From assembly GCF_020379485.1 (NCBI RefSeq), contig NC_063452.1, positions 54,064,439-54,128,438 on the forward strand: a DNA stretch of 64,000 nucleotides, given 5' to 3'. The position numbers were made by a program, and so were the translations under genes. Shown in pieces: positions 11,717 through 23,028 of this stretch (its first letter is position 1; every line of letters starts with the position of its first letter). Under the pieces are notes generated by a model. It saw only the letters and a list, made by a program, of their open reading frames with translations, was not told where the DNA came from and searched no databases. Source of the DNA: Brassica napus (Eukaryota; Streptophyta; Magnoliopsida; Brassicales; Brassicaceae).

Positions 11717-11797
11717 TTAACCTATCAAGAGAGAGAAACAGAAATGATTAAAACAAATGAAAGCAGTAAACATCAATCACTGGCAAAGAGTGTTAAA
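11717..11797 (+). repeat. Inverted repeat arm flanking PISTILLATA, left
   Basis: About 85 bp beginning TTAACCTATCAAGAGAGAG. It is close to 90% identical by eye to the reverse complement of 16251-16334. The two arms bracket PISTILLATA and its solo LTR, about 4.5 kb apart. Confidence 0.75.
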
Positions 11798-12021
11798 GGA
11801 TCTAGCTAGTAGGATATGAAGCATCCGAAGTCCCCCAAAGAATAAGAGGATTAACTTAGCCTAAAACCTAATCACATTATACAGCTTAAATTCCCACTAA
11901 CTAAATAATGGTCATCAACACATTATATTAATCCCTACATGTGATCCGAGAACATTCTAACACAGAAGCTAGTTATATATTTTCAACAAACAAAAAAGGT
12001 CGTTAAGAAACAAAAAGTCTC

Positions 12022-13516
12022 TGTAACGACCCGGTTTCTCTAAACCAGATTTAGAAATTTGTTTGGTTAATTATTCTCTAAACCAAACCATTTGAAATAA
12101 ACCAAAGAGATATATAAGTCGTATACATCTCCATCTTTGACGAAACCTAGCCGCACACCTCCAATTAAACCATTGTTCACCTCCAAAAATCTGATGCACC
12201 GCGATGCCACCACCGGCTCTCCCCGTTGTCTTGGAGCTATCACGCCATGTCAGAGAGAGAGAGCCTCGTCATCACTGGTCAAACGTCTCACGTGTTGTTG
12301 TCTCGCATCGAACTCGAGAGATGTATATATGACGTGAGGAGGAGGCGCACAAAGACGGAGCCACCGTCTCACCACCGCCGCACCGATCAGATCCACACTG
12401 TTGTTAGTCGCAAGCCATTGGAGGAGGCAGTCATGTCTCCAGAGAGTCGTGATAGCCAGAGATCGTACCAGCCACCGTCATCAACCGTTATCTAGCTAAG
12501 TGTTGCCTCCTTTGTTACTTGTGCCACAAGTAACGTATATACCACAAACCTTAAACGTGTCTTTGCATGTGTTTAGGTGTAGTGAATCTTATGCCAACCT
12601 GGAGTTAGTTGCCCATCATTTTAAAATAAGGCGTACAAAGATTTATGGAACAAGTTTCGCTCGACACCATGATTAGGTTGGAATCTTTTAAAGTGATGTT
12701 AGGCGAGATCGTTCCCGAGCTTTTGATGAGCTATATCCAATATTTGCTAAGGTGAGGATCTTTTCTCGAATTCCTCTTACACGGCTTAGGACCTTGAATA
12801 AGTATAATTTATTTCTAATGTGTTTCCGTCTACGTGAAATCGAGTCTGTTATTGCTTGTTTAGTTTTTAGGTTCTTTGCTTAAACCGGAACTAGGGTGTT
12901 AGAGGATTCAACAATGATTGTTTCATTTAAAATTGGTAAATAAAAATAGTTCTTTTATTAGGAGTTATGTGATTGTTTGAGACGGATACAGAGACAGACT
13001 TCTGTATGCCGGATTGTGTGGAGGTTACGACCAGCTATAGTCGACCGGTTGACGCGTAACCCAGGAGGTCGATAAATCGTCTACGGGCGTGTGTTACCGA
13101 GCACTTGTTCGGTGTGTGTATGAACCGAGCACCTTTTCGGTAGTGTTTTGGCCTGTTAGTGGGCAGCGAGTGTGCACCTCGCTAGGACTGTTGTGTGATC
13201 TTTGGGTACTTTAGGTACCGTGTTTGCAACGTGTTAAGATTAAATTATATTTATTCGGAGTGCTCTGTCCGGGTCCATGGACTTCGGGTTTAGTATCCCA
13301 TACCTCACTGAGTGACTTCCCCGTTACTCACCCCTCATTTGCCCCTTGCAGGTGAGACAGATGAGTATATGATATTTGGACGGATTTGGTGCTACTGGAC
13401 TTTTTATTCGGATTTTTATTTGGGCTTTGGGTGAGTGTAATTGGGTATATGGGCTTTAATTATACGAGATATTGTTGGTGGCCCGCTGTTCTCCGGATTG
13501 GAGGTGACGGGTGTCA
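12022..13516 (+). mobile_element. Solo LTR, 1495 bp
   Basis: The unit starts TGTAACGACCCGG and ends GACGGGTGTCA (TG...CA), and is flanked by a perfect 5-bp duplication GTCTC at 12017-12021 and 13517-13521. No gag or pol and no second LTR are present, so it is the product of LTR-LTR recombination or is one long LTR left alone. A TATA-like ATATATAAG at about 12109-12117 fits plus orientation. The length suggests a Gypsy rather than a Copia parent. It lies 270 bp downstream of the PISTILLATA stop codon. Confidence 0.85.
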
Positions 13517-13785
13517 GTCTCCGTAAGAATAAAACCGGATTGTAACTCAACAAGGAATCATTAGTTTTAACACAAAAGCAACTAGTTTTAAACGTTGAAG
13601 CATACAACACAACCAATCACATAGAGTTCATAAGCAAGCAACACACATATAAGCTTAAGTAAAAAAAGTAGGATAGAGAGTATATATGTGGCTCGAGACT
13701 GAAGGGACACACAATTATAAAGACAATTTAAAGGACCAGAGATAGATAGTAGATTGGTCATGAGATTTACTAATCTCAAATATGA

Positions 13786-15886
13786 TCAATCGATGACCAA
13801 AGACATAATCTTTTCCTGAAGATTTGGCTGAATCGGCTGAACTCTATATCCAAATTGCGCATCATGATCTCTCATCATCATTCCTCTTGCGTTGCTAGCT
13901 ATTTCCATCTCTTGCTGTTGCTGCAATTTCCAAACCATATCCATATATCTCAAGCACACATTAACATACCAATATATAGTTTCAAACCAAATCAAGGGCT
14001 TAATGAATAAATGACTATCATTTATATATACCAGCTGGAAACTGAGTTGCCGATTCTCCTCTACCATCATTTTCTCCTGCCCACAAATTTTTTTGATATA
14101 AACATCAATATATATATTTAAACCAGAAAGCTCGATAGTAAAGTACAAAATCGGTTATATATGGTCACATTTCTCCTTTTTGTCATAAGGTACTCCATCT
14201 GTGCCAAGCAGACCAAGTTAAGAGTTAATTGTGGATTTTGATTTATATATTTTTATATAGATTAATGTGCATGCGTATGAATGTATACATGCCTGGTGGT
14301 CTCGGACTTTGTCGAGGCCATGTTCAACGGCGTGCTCTACGGCCATCAGGTTTTTTAAGTTGAGAGACTGTATATCTTCTCCTTTCAAATGCCTGTATTG
14401 ATCACAGTTTTTATGCATTTTATCATTCATGCTGATATTTCAAAGATTTTTTTTTATTTAGCTGTTTTATAAATACTTATGTAAATATATAAAAATATTA
14501 TTTTTTAAAATATATGAAAATATGTAGGGTGGAGATTGACCTGAGCTCCAGTTGTAAGCTATCATTCTCCTTTTTGATCTTATCAATCTCATTGCTGAGG
14601 TTCTGGACACCAAATAATGACAAAACACTAAACATAAATATATGTCTCACAAAATTATTGAAGAAATCTGGTTATTCATGAGAAGCCTTTCATGTTTTAT
14701 GCACAACATATATATAGTGAGTGATATCATATATGTAAAAAGTATACACATACATACACATACACATACACATAACAATAACTTAAATGGTAGCCGTTCG
14801 TAAAAAAAAAAAAAAAACTTAAATGGTATACAACCCTCTGTATGCTGCTTATTTTATAAAGATATATTCAATTTGTTGGAACTAAGCTTATGATTGTCAG
14901 AACTAATTAATAATATTTGGAGTAAAATCAGTCGTTTTAAAGAGTAATTAAAGAGTATTTCCCAGTTTTCAATCACACATGTAAAATCAGTAAACTGTTC
15001 AGACATTAGTATTTATATCACATCCCAAATTTCCTCTCGCTAACCTCACACCTTAAAATGGAATCACTCACAGATCTAACTAGCTCTCTCTAAGATTTTG
15101 TCTTGGTTGTTTCAAAACACAGTTGGTGAATACATTTAGATATATTCTCTACAATATATTCAAGATCCTACAAATTAAGCATGAATAAAATAAAAACAAT
15201 GGAAAGAAGAGAATAACTTCCATGTTTCGTGGCTCCATGTCTTGTTGAGTACAAGAGAATCAATAAAGAGGCTGGAAGGCTAGACACACAAAGAAAACTT
15301 TGTAGATCTGCATTTAGGGTTCGAGAGGTTTTCCTTTTTGACATGTTTTGGGAAAATAAAATTAAATAACCCCGTTTCATGATATTTAGCACAGAATATC
15401 TGTGGTTAAAAAAAAACACAGAATATTTGTTCTTTTTTTTTTTTTTTTTGTAACTGACTTCACAGAATATTTGTTCTTGAGACAAAAACACTAAAGTAGA
15501 TCTGTATCTAGGGTTGAAAATTCATGGGTTTCCTGACATGTTTTCGGCAAAGAAATTGAAAACCCATGATTCTGGCATATAATATTTTTGAGACTAAGAA
15601 ACTTTAGATTATATAAAAAGAGAGTTAGTACCTCATGCTTAGCATCCCATAGTTTCTTGCCAGATAACTTCTGGTATTGGTCCAACATAGCACCAAGATC
15701 CATGGAAGGACAACAATAATCAGTCATCTTACCATTACTTGCGAAGACTATGAGAGCAACTTTTGCATCACACAGAACTGTGATCTCTTTCGCCTTCTTA
15801 ACCAACCCATTCCTCCTCTTTGAGAACGTCACAACTCTGTTGTTTACGTTCTCTATCCTCTTTATCTCTATCTTCCCTCTTCCCAT
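13786..15886 (-). CDS. PI: PISTILLATA, class B MIKC MADS-box transcription factor
   Basis: PI pairs with APETALA3 in the nucleus, binds CArG boxes and specifies petals and stamens. Six exons give 627 nt, 208 aa: 15632-15886, 14541-14602, 14293-14392, 14169-14198, 14032-14076 and 13786-13920. The MADS domain starts [20 protein letters not shown], followed by the I region, K box and the PI motif ([16 protein letters not shown]) near the C-terminus. The length equals that of Arabidopsis PI as I recall it. All junctions are GT-AG except intron 3, which starts with GC (CAG|GCATGT at 14292). MADS and I regions share one 255-bp exon, where most MIKC genes have an intron after about codon 61. Intron 1 is 938 bp and carries two tiny insertions with duplicated flanks. 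No coding damage was seen. Confidence 0.96.
14780..14828 (+). repeat. Mini A-tailed insertion in PI intron 1
   Basis: A 23-bp insert (GCCGTTCGT followed by A14) sits between 13-bp direct repeats AACTTAAATGGTA at 14780-14792 and 14816-14828. Confidence 0.75.
15417..15478 (-). repeat. Mini A-tailed insertion in PI intron 1
   Basis: An insert at 15435-15460 reads AAGTCAGTTAC plus poly-A on the minus strand. It lies between 18-bp direct repeats CACAGAATATTTGTTCTT at 15417-15434 and 15461-15478. Confidence 0.8.
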
Positions 15887-15966
15887 CTTTCTCTCTCTAG
15901 CTCTCTTTTCTCTGTTTTAGGGTTTGCTATGAGAAATTGTTAAGATATGGAGGCGAGTATATGTGG

Positions 15967-15972
15967 TTTATA
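15967..15972 (-). promoter_or_regulatory. TATA box candidate of PISTILLATA
   Basis: TATAAA on the minus strand about 80 bp upstream of the PI start codon. No perfect CArG box was spotted in the 350 bp upstream. Confidence 0.5.
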
Positions 15973-16250
15973 TGGAGAAGAAAAGGAGGAGCATTGGTCT
16001 AAAAGGAACATTGGTGAGAGAGAGAGAGAGAACGTGTTTCATTAATCCATAGGTGAAGTGAGACTTTGACAGTTTGAGATGGAAAACAAAGCTACTTTCG
16101 TGATGGCAAGTAATGGAAGGCTTGTTTTTGTGGTTCTCTTATCACACTTAGTCGCATAGCCAACTCTATTCTCCCTCCTATTTACACTAGCACGAAATAA
16201 AACTTTGAAGTAACGCAAAAATCAAGTAGAAACATAATTAGTTAATTTGC

Positions 16251-16334
16251 TTAACACTCTTTGCCTGTGATTGATGTTTATTGCTTTCATCTGATTTGAT
16301 CATATCTGTCTCTCTCTCTCTTGATAGGTTAAAC
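16251..16334 (-). repeat. Inverted repeat arm flanking PISTILLATA, right
   Basis: Reverse-complement partner of 11717-11797, located in the PI upstream region. Shared strings include AACCTATCAAGAGAGAG and TAAACATCAATCAC. Confidence 0.75.
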
Positions 16335-16694
16335 TGCTGTTTCTAACCTCTGGTCTCTTCCTTATATGTATTTTTCCGATGCACTGAAGATGGAGATTTT
16401 TTTTTTAGCAAAAAATAAAAGAAACAAATTTTTTCAAAGACCAATTTTCATATAAATCACTTTGCAGAAAATATCCATTTTTAGGTAGCAAAAAAAATTA
16501 AACAGAAGCGAGATAATTGTTGCAATTTGTAGTCTTGTAGATTTAAAGTCAAGAGCTCAGAAGAAATTATAACTACTTCTTTCACAGGTTCTTACTTTGG
16601 TCATTCCAAGACTTGCTATTACAAGAACTCTATGTCCATATATAGGTCTTATCGAATATTGTAGCTACACTATATTAATCAAACATATTAAATT

Positions 16695-16756
16695 ATCGAA
16701 ATATGAAGATATCTTCTTCTTTTTTTTTTTTTGAAACATCGAAATATGAAGATATC
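16695..16756 (-). repeat. Mini A-tailed insertion
   Basis: A 24-bp insert (16714-16737), GTTTC plus A-rich tail on the minus strand, between 19-bp direct repeats ATCGAAATATGAAGATATC at 16695-16713 and 16738-16756. Confidence 0.82.
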
Positions 16757-16771
16757 ATGTTGACAAAGAAG

Positions 16772-17386
16772 CCATGTTCGAAACTACGCTAGGCGCTAGT
16801 CGGACGGTGAGTCCGGGCCTAGCGCGAGTTACCAAAAAATCGGGGATTAAGCGGGATATACGCGGGGATTAGTTTTTTATTATTTTTTAATTATAAAAAT
16901 ATGTATATATATAAATATATGTGAATTATGCATGTAAGAACATCGTAGTCCAGTGGTTCGGTTGGAATTGTTAGGTGCGAGAGGTGATGGGTTCGAATTA
17001 TATGCAGTGTGTGTTTTTTTTTTCCATTTAAATTAGCGCGATTTAGGACAAAAATTTTAAAAGATCACTTAACTTGTCCCACATCGGTAATATAGGAGTA
17101 GGAGAAGTCTTCAAGTCACTTATAAATACATGTTAAGGTCTTAGATTTTAATTTGTTAAGTGGGCTTCTAACATGGCTAAACTTTAAAAATACAGTCCAA
17201 ACTTTTGTTTGATAATAATCGGATTTCAAAACCGATTAATCGGATTTTGACCGATTAGTCGGATTTTGACCGATTAAATGGTAGTCCGATTTACTGCACC
17301 GGTTTGGTCATAGTCGGGGAGGTGGGGTTGCGCGGAGCGCCTAGTCGGCCGATTAATCGGCTAGGCGCCCGCGTTTTTGAACAAGG
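16772..17386. mobile_element. Non-autonomous hAT-like element, 615 bp
   Basis: Flanked by a perfect 8-bp duplication CAAAGAAG (16764-16771 and 17387-17394), the size typical of hAT elements. Ends are imperfect inverted repeats: CCATGTTCGAAAC on the left and CCTTGTTCAAAAAC when the right end is reversed, each followed by GGCGC/GGCGCC and TAGTCGG-type repeats. It has no transposase. Internal GATTAATCGG/CCGATTAGTCGG repeats can fold back. It lies about 0.9 kb upstream of the PI start codon. Confidence 0.8.
16937..17022 (+). repeat. tRNA-like (pol III promoter-like) segment inside the hAT-like element
   Basis: An A-box-like TAGTCCAGTGG (16946-16956) and a B-box-like GGTTCGAATTA (16990-17000) are followed by a T10 run at about 17013-17022. 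This looks like the head of a tRNA-derived SINE or a decayed tRNA gene. It is not a foldable intact tRNA by eye. Confidence 0.55.
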
Positions 17387-17681
17387 CAAAGAAGAGTGAG
17401 TGAAATAAATTGATTTGAAGTTAAATCAAGATTGATAAGAAAGAAACAACAAGAGTAAAGAAGCACTGAAATTACCAAAGACTTTGCTATAACCATTGGA
17501 AGTTATCATGCTTAAATTATTAAGGGAAAAATGTCATTGCTTGTCGAAGAAAAGTTTATGGTTTTCTGATTCACGTCAATCGGATACGTGTCAAGGTCTT
17601 GTGCAAGTTTCTGGTCTTCTGTAGTAGGTTTATTGTATTCGCGATTTCGCGGTAACAAATCGTTTAATCAAAGTTTAAGCG

Positions 17682-17725
17682 TTTATTAGATAACTTTTTT
17701 TTTTGGTAATCAATTTATTAGATAA
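17682..17725 (-). repeat. Mini A-tailed insertion
   Basis: A 20-bp insert (17694-17713), TTGATTACC plus A10 on the minus strand, between 12-bp direct repeats TTTATTAGATAA at 17682-17693 and 17714-17725. Confidence 0.78.
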
Positions 17726-18177
17726 ATTTTTATATTAGATAACATTAAAGCATATACATTATTAGGAAATTGTCTTCCCGTAAATATCCATGACTAATGG
17801 TTTATGAGAGATTCACGAGAGAGAGTCATATTGGTATTGAAAAAACGTAGATCGTGTATATATGTTCAATAAAATCTATAAACATGGGTTCAGAATGGGT
17901 TAATGTTTCAGATCCGTGAGTGATTGATATACTTAGAAGGCAAAATTGTTTACATAATACAAGAAAACACTTAAACAAACTGGATCAAGAAGATGACATG
18001 TACACACCTTTCCATGAAATATGATATAATATATATATCGATGATGTGGAAAATCAGTCTTAAAATTATAACCTAGTTATCATATGTCTCTACAATGAGG
18101 ATTTTTATTCCCATAAAGAAAATGCATGAATGTTAAACTACGTACTTTCCTCAGTATTCCGATCGATCGAATCTAAC

Positions 18178-19755
18178 TCAAAAGAGAGCAACAACAGCAG
18201 AAACGAAGGCGACCAAAAAAGAGGCACCACCTAATGTAGAAGCGGCACTTCCAGCCGTAGGTGTTGTAGTAGTAGTCGTCCCGGCTCCTGGGGTGGTGGG
18301 AGTGGTTCCTCCAGCAGCAGGGGTGGTAGCACCACCAGCACCAACTACGTTGATGGCAAGTTTTTGACCAAAGCGGCAATGGTCACCGAAGGTGCAGATG
18401 TAGTATTGTGGTCCGGTGGTGTTTAGTATAATTTTGACCGGAGGAGTCATCATGACGCTGAGGGGTTTCTCTTTCACGCAGTTCTCATATGCATCTTTTG
18501 TTACAACAGCCACATCATGTCTCCCAGCGGTGAAATCAAATTCTGTAACAATAATATACAAAAACTTGTTATTAATATAGCAATTAAAAATGACGCACAT
18601 AGTCAGCGCCTTTCAATGTTGGTTGATATGTCCTGTCCTAGTTGAAAATATCCTATAACTTACTGAAAAAAAAAATGGTTTACGTCGATGAACTAAATTA
18701 AGTTAGTAGTGGATACTTATAAGAGCGATGTTTAATAAAATACTAGGCGGCAATTAAATGTTTTACAGAAAACAAATACATAGGCAGTTTAGGCACTATG
18801 TAGATCGACTTTTAAAAAAAAATCGAATCTTTTATATCCAATTCATCTACGTGCTAATTCTTAGAACACTGTTGATGATGAACTTCCAAAATATAATAGT
18901 TCTATTATCATTAAGGAAATTTTAAGTTGAAATAAAAATAAATAAAAGAAGTATTATCCATTAGATAGTAGGTGTAACTAATTTTTATCTATTTCTTTTG
19001 ATTGAAATATATTAAATCAACTTGTATTAAAAAAAATTAAAAAATACTAAAATTGTATAATATTATCAAAAGGTAAAACTAAACAATATTTCTATAATTT
19101 TAGATATATAAAAAAATTATTAATGATATTACGATTAAAAATTTATATTTTTAACAAAAATTATCGAAAGTTTTGAAAGTTTTAGTAATGAAAATTGTAT
19201 AATTATAAGAAAAAATTAAATAATATTTCAAAATTTGTAAAATATTGTTAATATTTTATTATTATTATATTATCTAATGTTATATTTGAATAAATTTACT
19301 TAATTGATAATATATGAATTATTACCATTTTCTACAAAAATTACACAAAATAAATTAACATTAAATCTAATTATATATATCACATTTAGTTATAAATCAT
19401 GTCATCATTTTTTAGCATGTTATATTACATCTTTTAGTGAAAGTGATTGTATAAAGGACACATAAATAAAATGTATGAAATCATTTTGCAAATAATGTTA
19501 GTAGATATAGACTATCAATGTCAGTCGGTGAAAATTGGAAAAATATATTCAACAAAAAATAGGAAACAAAGACATAGTAAACTCACCAAGCTCGTCGCCT
19601 ACACGGAACGTTTTACTGGCAGCCCATGTAGCATAGTACTTGGGATCGTTAGGTCTCGCCCATTCGGTATCATCACCAACATCATAGTCCTCTGCGAAAA
19701 CAACCGCAGCTAAAACCAAAAACATACATGTCACCGTTTTGAAAACTCCGGCCAT
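18178..19755 (-). CDS. BCB: Blue copper-binding protein (phytocyanin, BCB type)
   Basis: Two exons, 19587-19755 and 18178-18542, encode 177 aa. The protein has a signal peptide (first 21-22 residues, ending VVFA), a phytocyanin domain (about 23-125), a Pro/Thr/Ala/Gly-rich stretch and a hydrophobic C-terminal tail typical of a GPI anchor, so it is expected on the outside of the plasma membrane. Copper ligands are visible: the His of GRHDVAVV, then Cys and His in ICTFGDHC. The axial position is Gln (RFGQK), the stellacyanin state, not Met. Arabidopsis BCB responds to stress and senescence and lies next to PI there too, as here. The intron is about 1 kb of AT-rich DNA. The Pro/Thr-rich segment is somewhat shorter than in Arabidopsis. 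Confidence 0.94.
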
Positions 19756-19907
19756 CTTTGTGTTGTGTTGAAAAACTCAGGTCACCCCTTTTTTTTCTTT
19801 TTTTCTTGGTCGATAACTTGATAAACGTTGTCTTAAAGATAAGTATTTACGACCCTTTTTGATTTCTGTGTTTGTTATGGTTCAGAAAGTCTCAAAGGAG
19901 AGAGTTA

Positions 19908-19915
19908 TATTTATA
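19908..19915 (-). promoter_or_regulatory. TATA box candidate of BCB
   Basis: TATAAATA on the minus strand about 155 bp upstream of the BCB start codon. Confidence 0.5.
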
Positions 19916-20026
19916 AGGACAAAGAGAGGTTTTCAAGGGGTCACTAACGCAAGATATGCGAAGACGCGTATACGTGTTTGGTAGTTGTTGAATAAATTCA
20001 TATTGGATATTATCACCACCACCTTT

Positions 20027-20032
20027 GGTCAA
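20027..20032 (-). promoter_or_regulatory. W-box candidate upstream of BCB
   Basis: TTGACC on the minus strand, the core bound by WRKY factors, about 110 bp upstream of the TATA candidate. It would fit the stress inducibility known for the family, but one short match proves nothing. Confidence 0.3.
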
Positions 20033-20385
20033 TATTTGCCTGCTTTCTCTTTCTCTCCAGAAAATTTGTTTCTTATTTTCAGCGCGTAAAGTATTGTCCA
20101 TCCCTACACGTTGATCAAGTAAGAAAACGTGACTATTTACTATTTACTTTTGTCTTTTGATTATAAATCTTTTGTTCGTACTACATGTATGTAACATACT
20201 AATAATAATAATGGTAAAAATAAACAACAAATGTAGAGGACTTACAGAACGCTAAGAATATTTTCACTCCACTTCTGTATTTTTTTTAAAGATACAAGAA
20301 TTATAAAATAGAACAAGAAACTTCTTCAATGTATATTTTTCAAATAGAAAATGCTATTTATTACCGTAAATACAGAAATATACTA

Positions 20386-22138
20386 TCCTCTATATATTAA
20401 TTGAGAATCATTTAAAAAATTAGAACCTTAATTTTGTATTAATTAAAAAAAACCACAATCTTAGGTGGCACTTCTAAATGCCTTCTAAATTTCATTTCAA
20501 AGAATTCTAGAGCATCTAATATAAAATATAGTTTAAAATATTCTAACAACATTATATAACCCAAAGTATAAGAAATGTGTATTATTTTCTTAAATAAAAG
20601 CTACGGAATTACCTAATATGATTAACATATATATGACAATTAATGACTATGAATTATAAAGATTTGATAACAATTTTTGTATCCTTCTTCATTTTTGTTT
20701 AATTTATATTGTTAAAAAGATTAAACAATCACATTAACCATATAATAAAAAATTAGATTTTTTTTCTTATATGTTATATTTTGATTTTTTTAAAATGACT
20801 TTGAAATTACATAAATGAAGAAACTTTATATATTATATTTAAAAAAATTTAAAACGACTTTAAATTACAAAAATAAGGAAACCTTATATATTTTATTTTT
20901 CTTATATGTTTGATTTTTTCTTATATGTTATATTTTGAATTTCTTAAAACGACTTTAAATTACAAAAATATAAGTTTTTCTTAACCAAACAACTAAAACA
21001 TTAAAATAACATGTATCAACTCGATAGTTGATCTGAAACTTTTCAAAACCATATGGAAGATAAATGTCAAAATAATTCAACTGTGGAAACAATACTGTTC
21101 AATTTTTTCAAAAATGTGTTCGGTGGAAAATAATAAAGTTTTTGTGTCATAATTTGTTTAATGTCCAATCTGATCAACCCATAATATATTAATCATAGTT
21201 TAGTTCCACCATTTTTAATAAAAAATGATCCGGTCCATCTTGGGGTGTTAAATCCGGATATCGGTTCGGTTCCGGTTCGATTTTTTCGGTTTTTCGATAT
21301 TTTGGTTTATGAAAAATAGCTACCATATTAAAATCATATTTACTTTGGTTTATTTTGGTTTATATACTGTCGGTTTTCGGTTTATTCGGTTTTATATCAA
21401 AATACCAAAATACCATAAATTTGTTTTAAAAAAAAAGTATTTTATGGATTTTATTTATATTATTAGATATTAGTTTTTATATAACATGAAGATATTTAGG
21501 TTTTTACTATTTAATATATTTAGCAAACATATTAAGTTAATAATTATAATAGTTTTTACATAATATAAATTAGTAATCCATAATATTATAAATAACTAAA
21601 TCTAAACACTCATATTTGTTAACAAAAGGGTAAACATTATGTTTTATTTAATTTGATAAAAATAAAACATAACTTTTAACTTAAAACAAAATATTAAGTT
21701 ACTAAAAACAACGTTTCAATATAAAAATCAAATTGATAAAATAAATTATGTATATATTCTTAATTATATTATAAAATTTACGTATAATTATACTACTATA
21801 TTTTAAATGATCGGTTTATTCGGTTTATTCGGTTTATTCGGGTTGATCGGTTTATATACCAAACCATATCCATATACCGCGGTTTTCAAAAATGACTTCC
21901 ATTCGGTATATTTGGTATTACCAAGTCCAAACCACTTTCTCTAATTCGGTTCGGTTCGATTTTAATTGGTTCTATTTTGCCGGATTGAACACCCCTAGGT
22001 CCGTCCATCGGAAATAAATTATATAATGACAACAAAAAATATTATATATGTATAAATAAAATAATTAAAAATATAAAACAATTATTGATAATATATACAA
22101 ATAAATTCACCCTGCGCAACGCGTAGGTCTTATCCTAG
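20386..22138 (+). mobile_element. Non-autonomous Helitron, 1753 bp
   Basis: Starts TCCTCTATATATTAATTGAG after an A, and ends CTAG before a T (22135-22138). A stem-loop just before the end pairs CCTGCGC with GCGTAGG (22111-22127). The 5' end is nearly the same as that of the minus-strand Helitron at 25659-26672. There is no Rep/helicase gene. It contains a nested hAT-like element. Confidence 0.82.
21240..21997. mobile_element. hAT-like non-autonomous element nested in the Helitron
   Basis: Terminal inverted repeats T(T/A)GGGGTGTT(A/C)AATCCGG sit at both ends. An imperfect 8-bp duplication flanks it: GGTCCATC at 21232-21239 and GGTCCGTC at 21998-22005. The interior is rich in GGTTCGGTT and CGGTTTATT repeats and has no gene. 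Confidence 0.78.
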
Positions 22139-22279
22139 TTTTCTTTATAAAAAGGAAGTGAGCTGATCATATAAATATGTTTTAGAAGAAAAATATAGAG
22201 ATGAGTTAAAATTGTTCTAGTGTTATATATACAAAAAGGTTAAATGGTCAAAGACTCAGAGGTCACTGTATTTTGTTGT

Positions 22280-22327
22280 AATATTAGGTGTATTTATTTT
22301 CAAAAAATAATATTAGGTGTATTTATT
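22280..22327 (+). repeat. Mini insertion with 19-bp flanking repeats
   Basis: AATATTAGGTGTATTTATT occurs at 22280-22298 and 22309-22327 with only TTCAAAAAAT between. Confidence 0.6.
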
Positions 22328-22409
22328 ATTTATAAACTTTTATGTCGACATAGATAAACTGTACATTGATTTATTTTTTTATTTTTTCAAACACATGTTC
22401 TATTTCTTA

Positions 22410-22800
22410 AGCTTGATGTGATCTGAGAAACCAGACCGTAAGAGAACAACCAATGTAGTACAAATCTTTATGGAAGGATCTCGCTATCTTAGCTAAGGAA
22501 TCAGATGATACATTTTCTGAACGAAGAACAAAAACAATCAAGAACTCCGTGTATCTGGCTTTCAGCTTCATAAACTCCTCCAGCTCAGTAGAGAAATTCG
22601 GCTATGCTCTGGGATCTTTGATTATCGAAATTAGATCCTTACAGTCGGTTCCAAATGATTGACATGTCGATACCTCAAGCATAAACTTCGTTACCCAGGA
22701 TAAAGCCTCCAGTTCTGAGTGTAATGGCGAGATTTGTCTGCGCGTTAATTCTTTACTCCCAATAACTGCGTCACTCCTCTACGATTTATCCGTGTAAGGT
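22410..22800 (-). pseudogene. RNase H-like fragment of a LINE or LINE-derived gene
   Basis: Read on the minus strand, the sequence gives ISPLHSELEALSWV, FGTDCKDLISII and ENVSSDSLAKIARSF in order. These are the conserved blocks of the RVT_3 RNase H domain seen in plant LINE ORF2 proteins. One in-frame TAG interrupts it near 22600. No reverse transcriptase precedes it, so it is an isolated 3' fragment. Confidence 0.7.
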
Positions 22801-22828
22801 AAACTGTACATTGATTAATCGTTAAACT

Positions 22829-22832
<4 letters not shown>

Positions 22833-22866
<34 letters not shown>
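22833..22866. repeat. TA-rich microsatellite
   Basis: A run of TA dinucleotides bounded by GTGTATA and ATGTATA. Confidence 0.85.
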
Positions 22867-22867
<1 letters not shown>

Positions 22868-23028
22868 TGATTACTTGTTAGGATATGATAAAAGTTACAG
22901 ATTCAACAATTTATGGTTTGAAAGTTTTTCTTGTCAAACTAACAAGCTGCGTAGTTACACTATGTTTCCCCGAGTAAAATTCTCGGACAGCCCCGAACAC
23001 AGGCGAAGCCTAGCTCTTTGTTTTCGCC

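Noticed and set aside
16937..17022. A functional tRNA gene
   Set aside because: The boxes are imperfect and no full cloverleaf could be drawn.
18173..18379. Second minus-strand frame overlapping BCB exon 2
   Set aside because: Shadow of the BCB coding frame with a Trp/Cys-rich, implausible composition.
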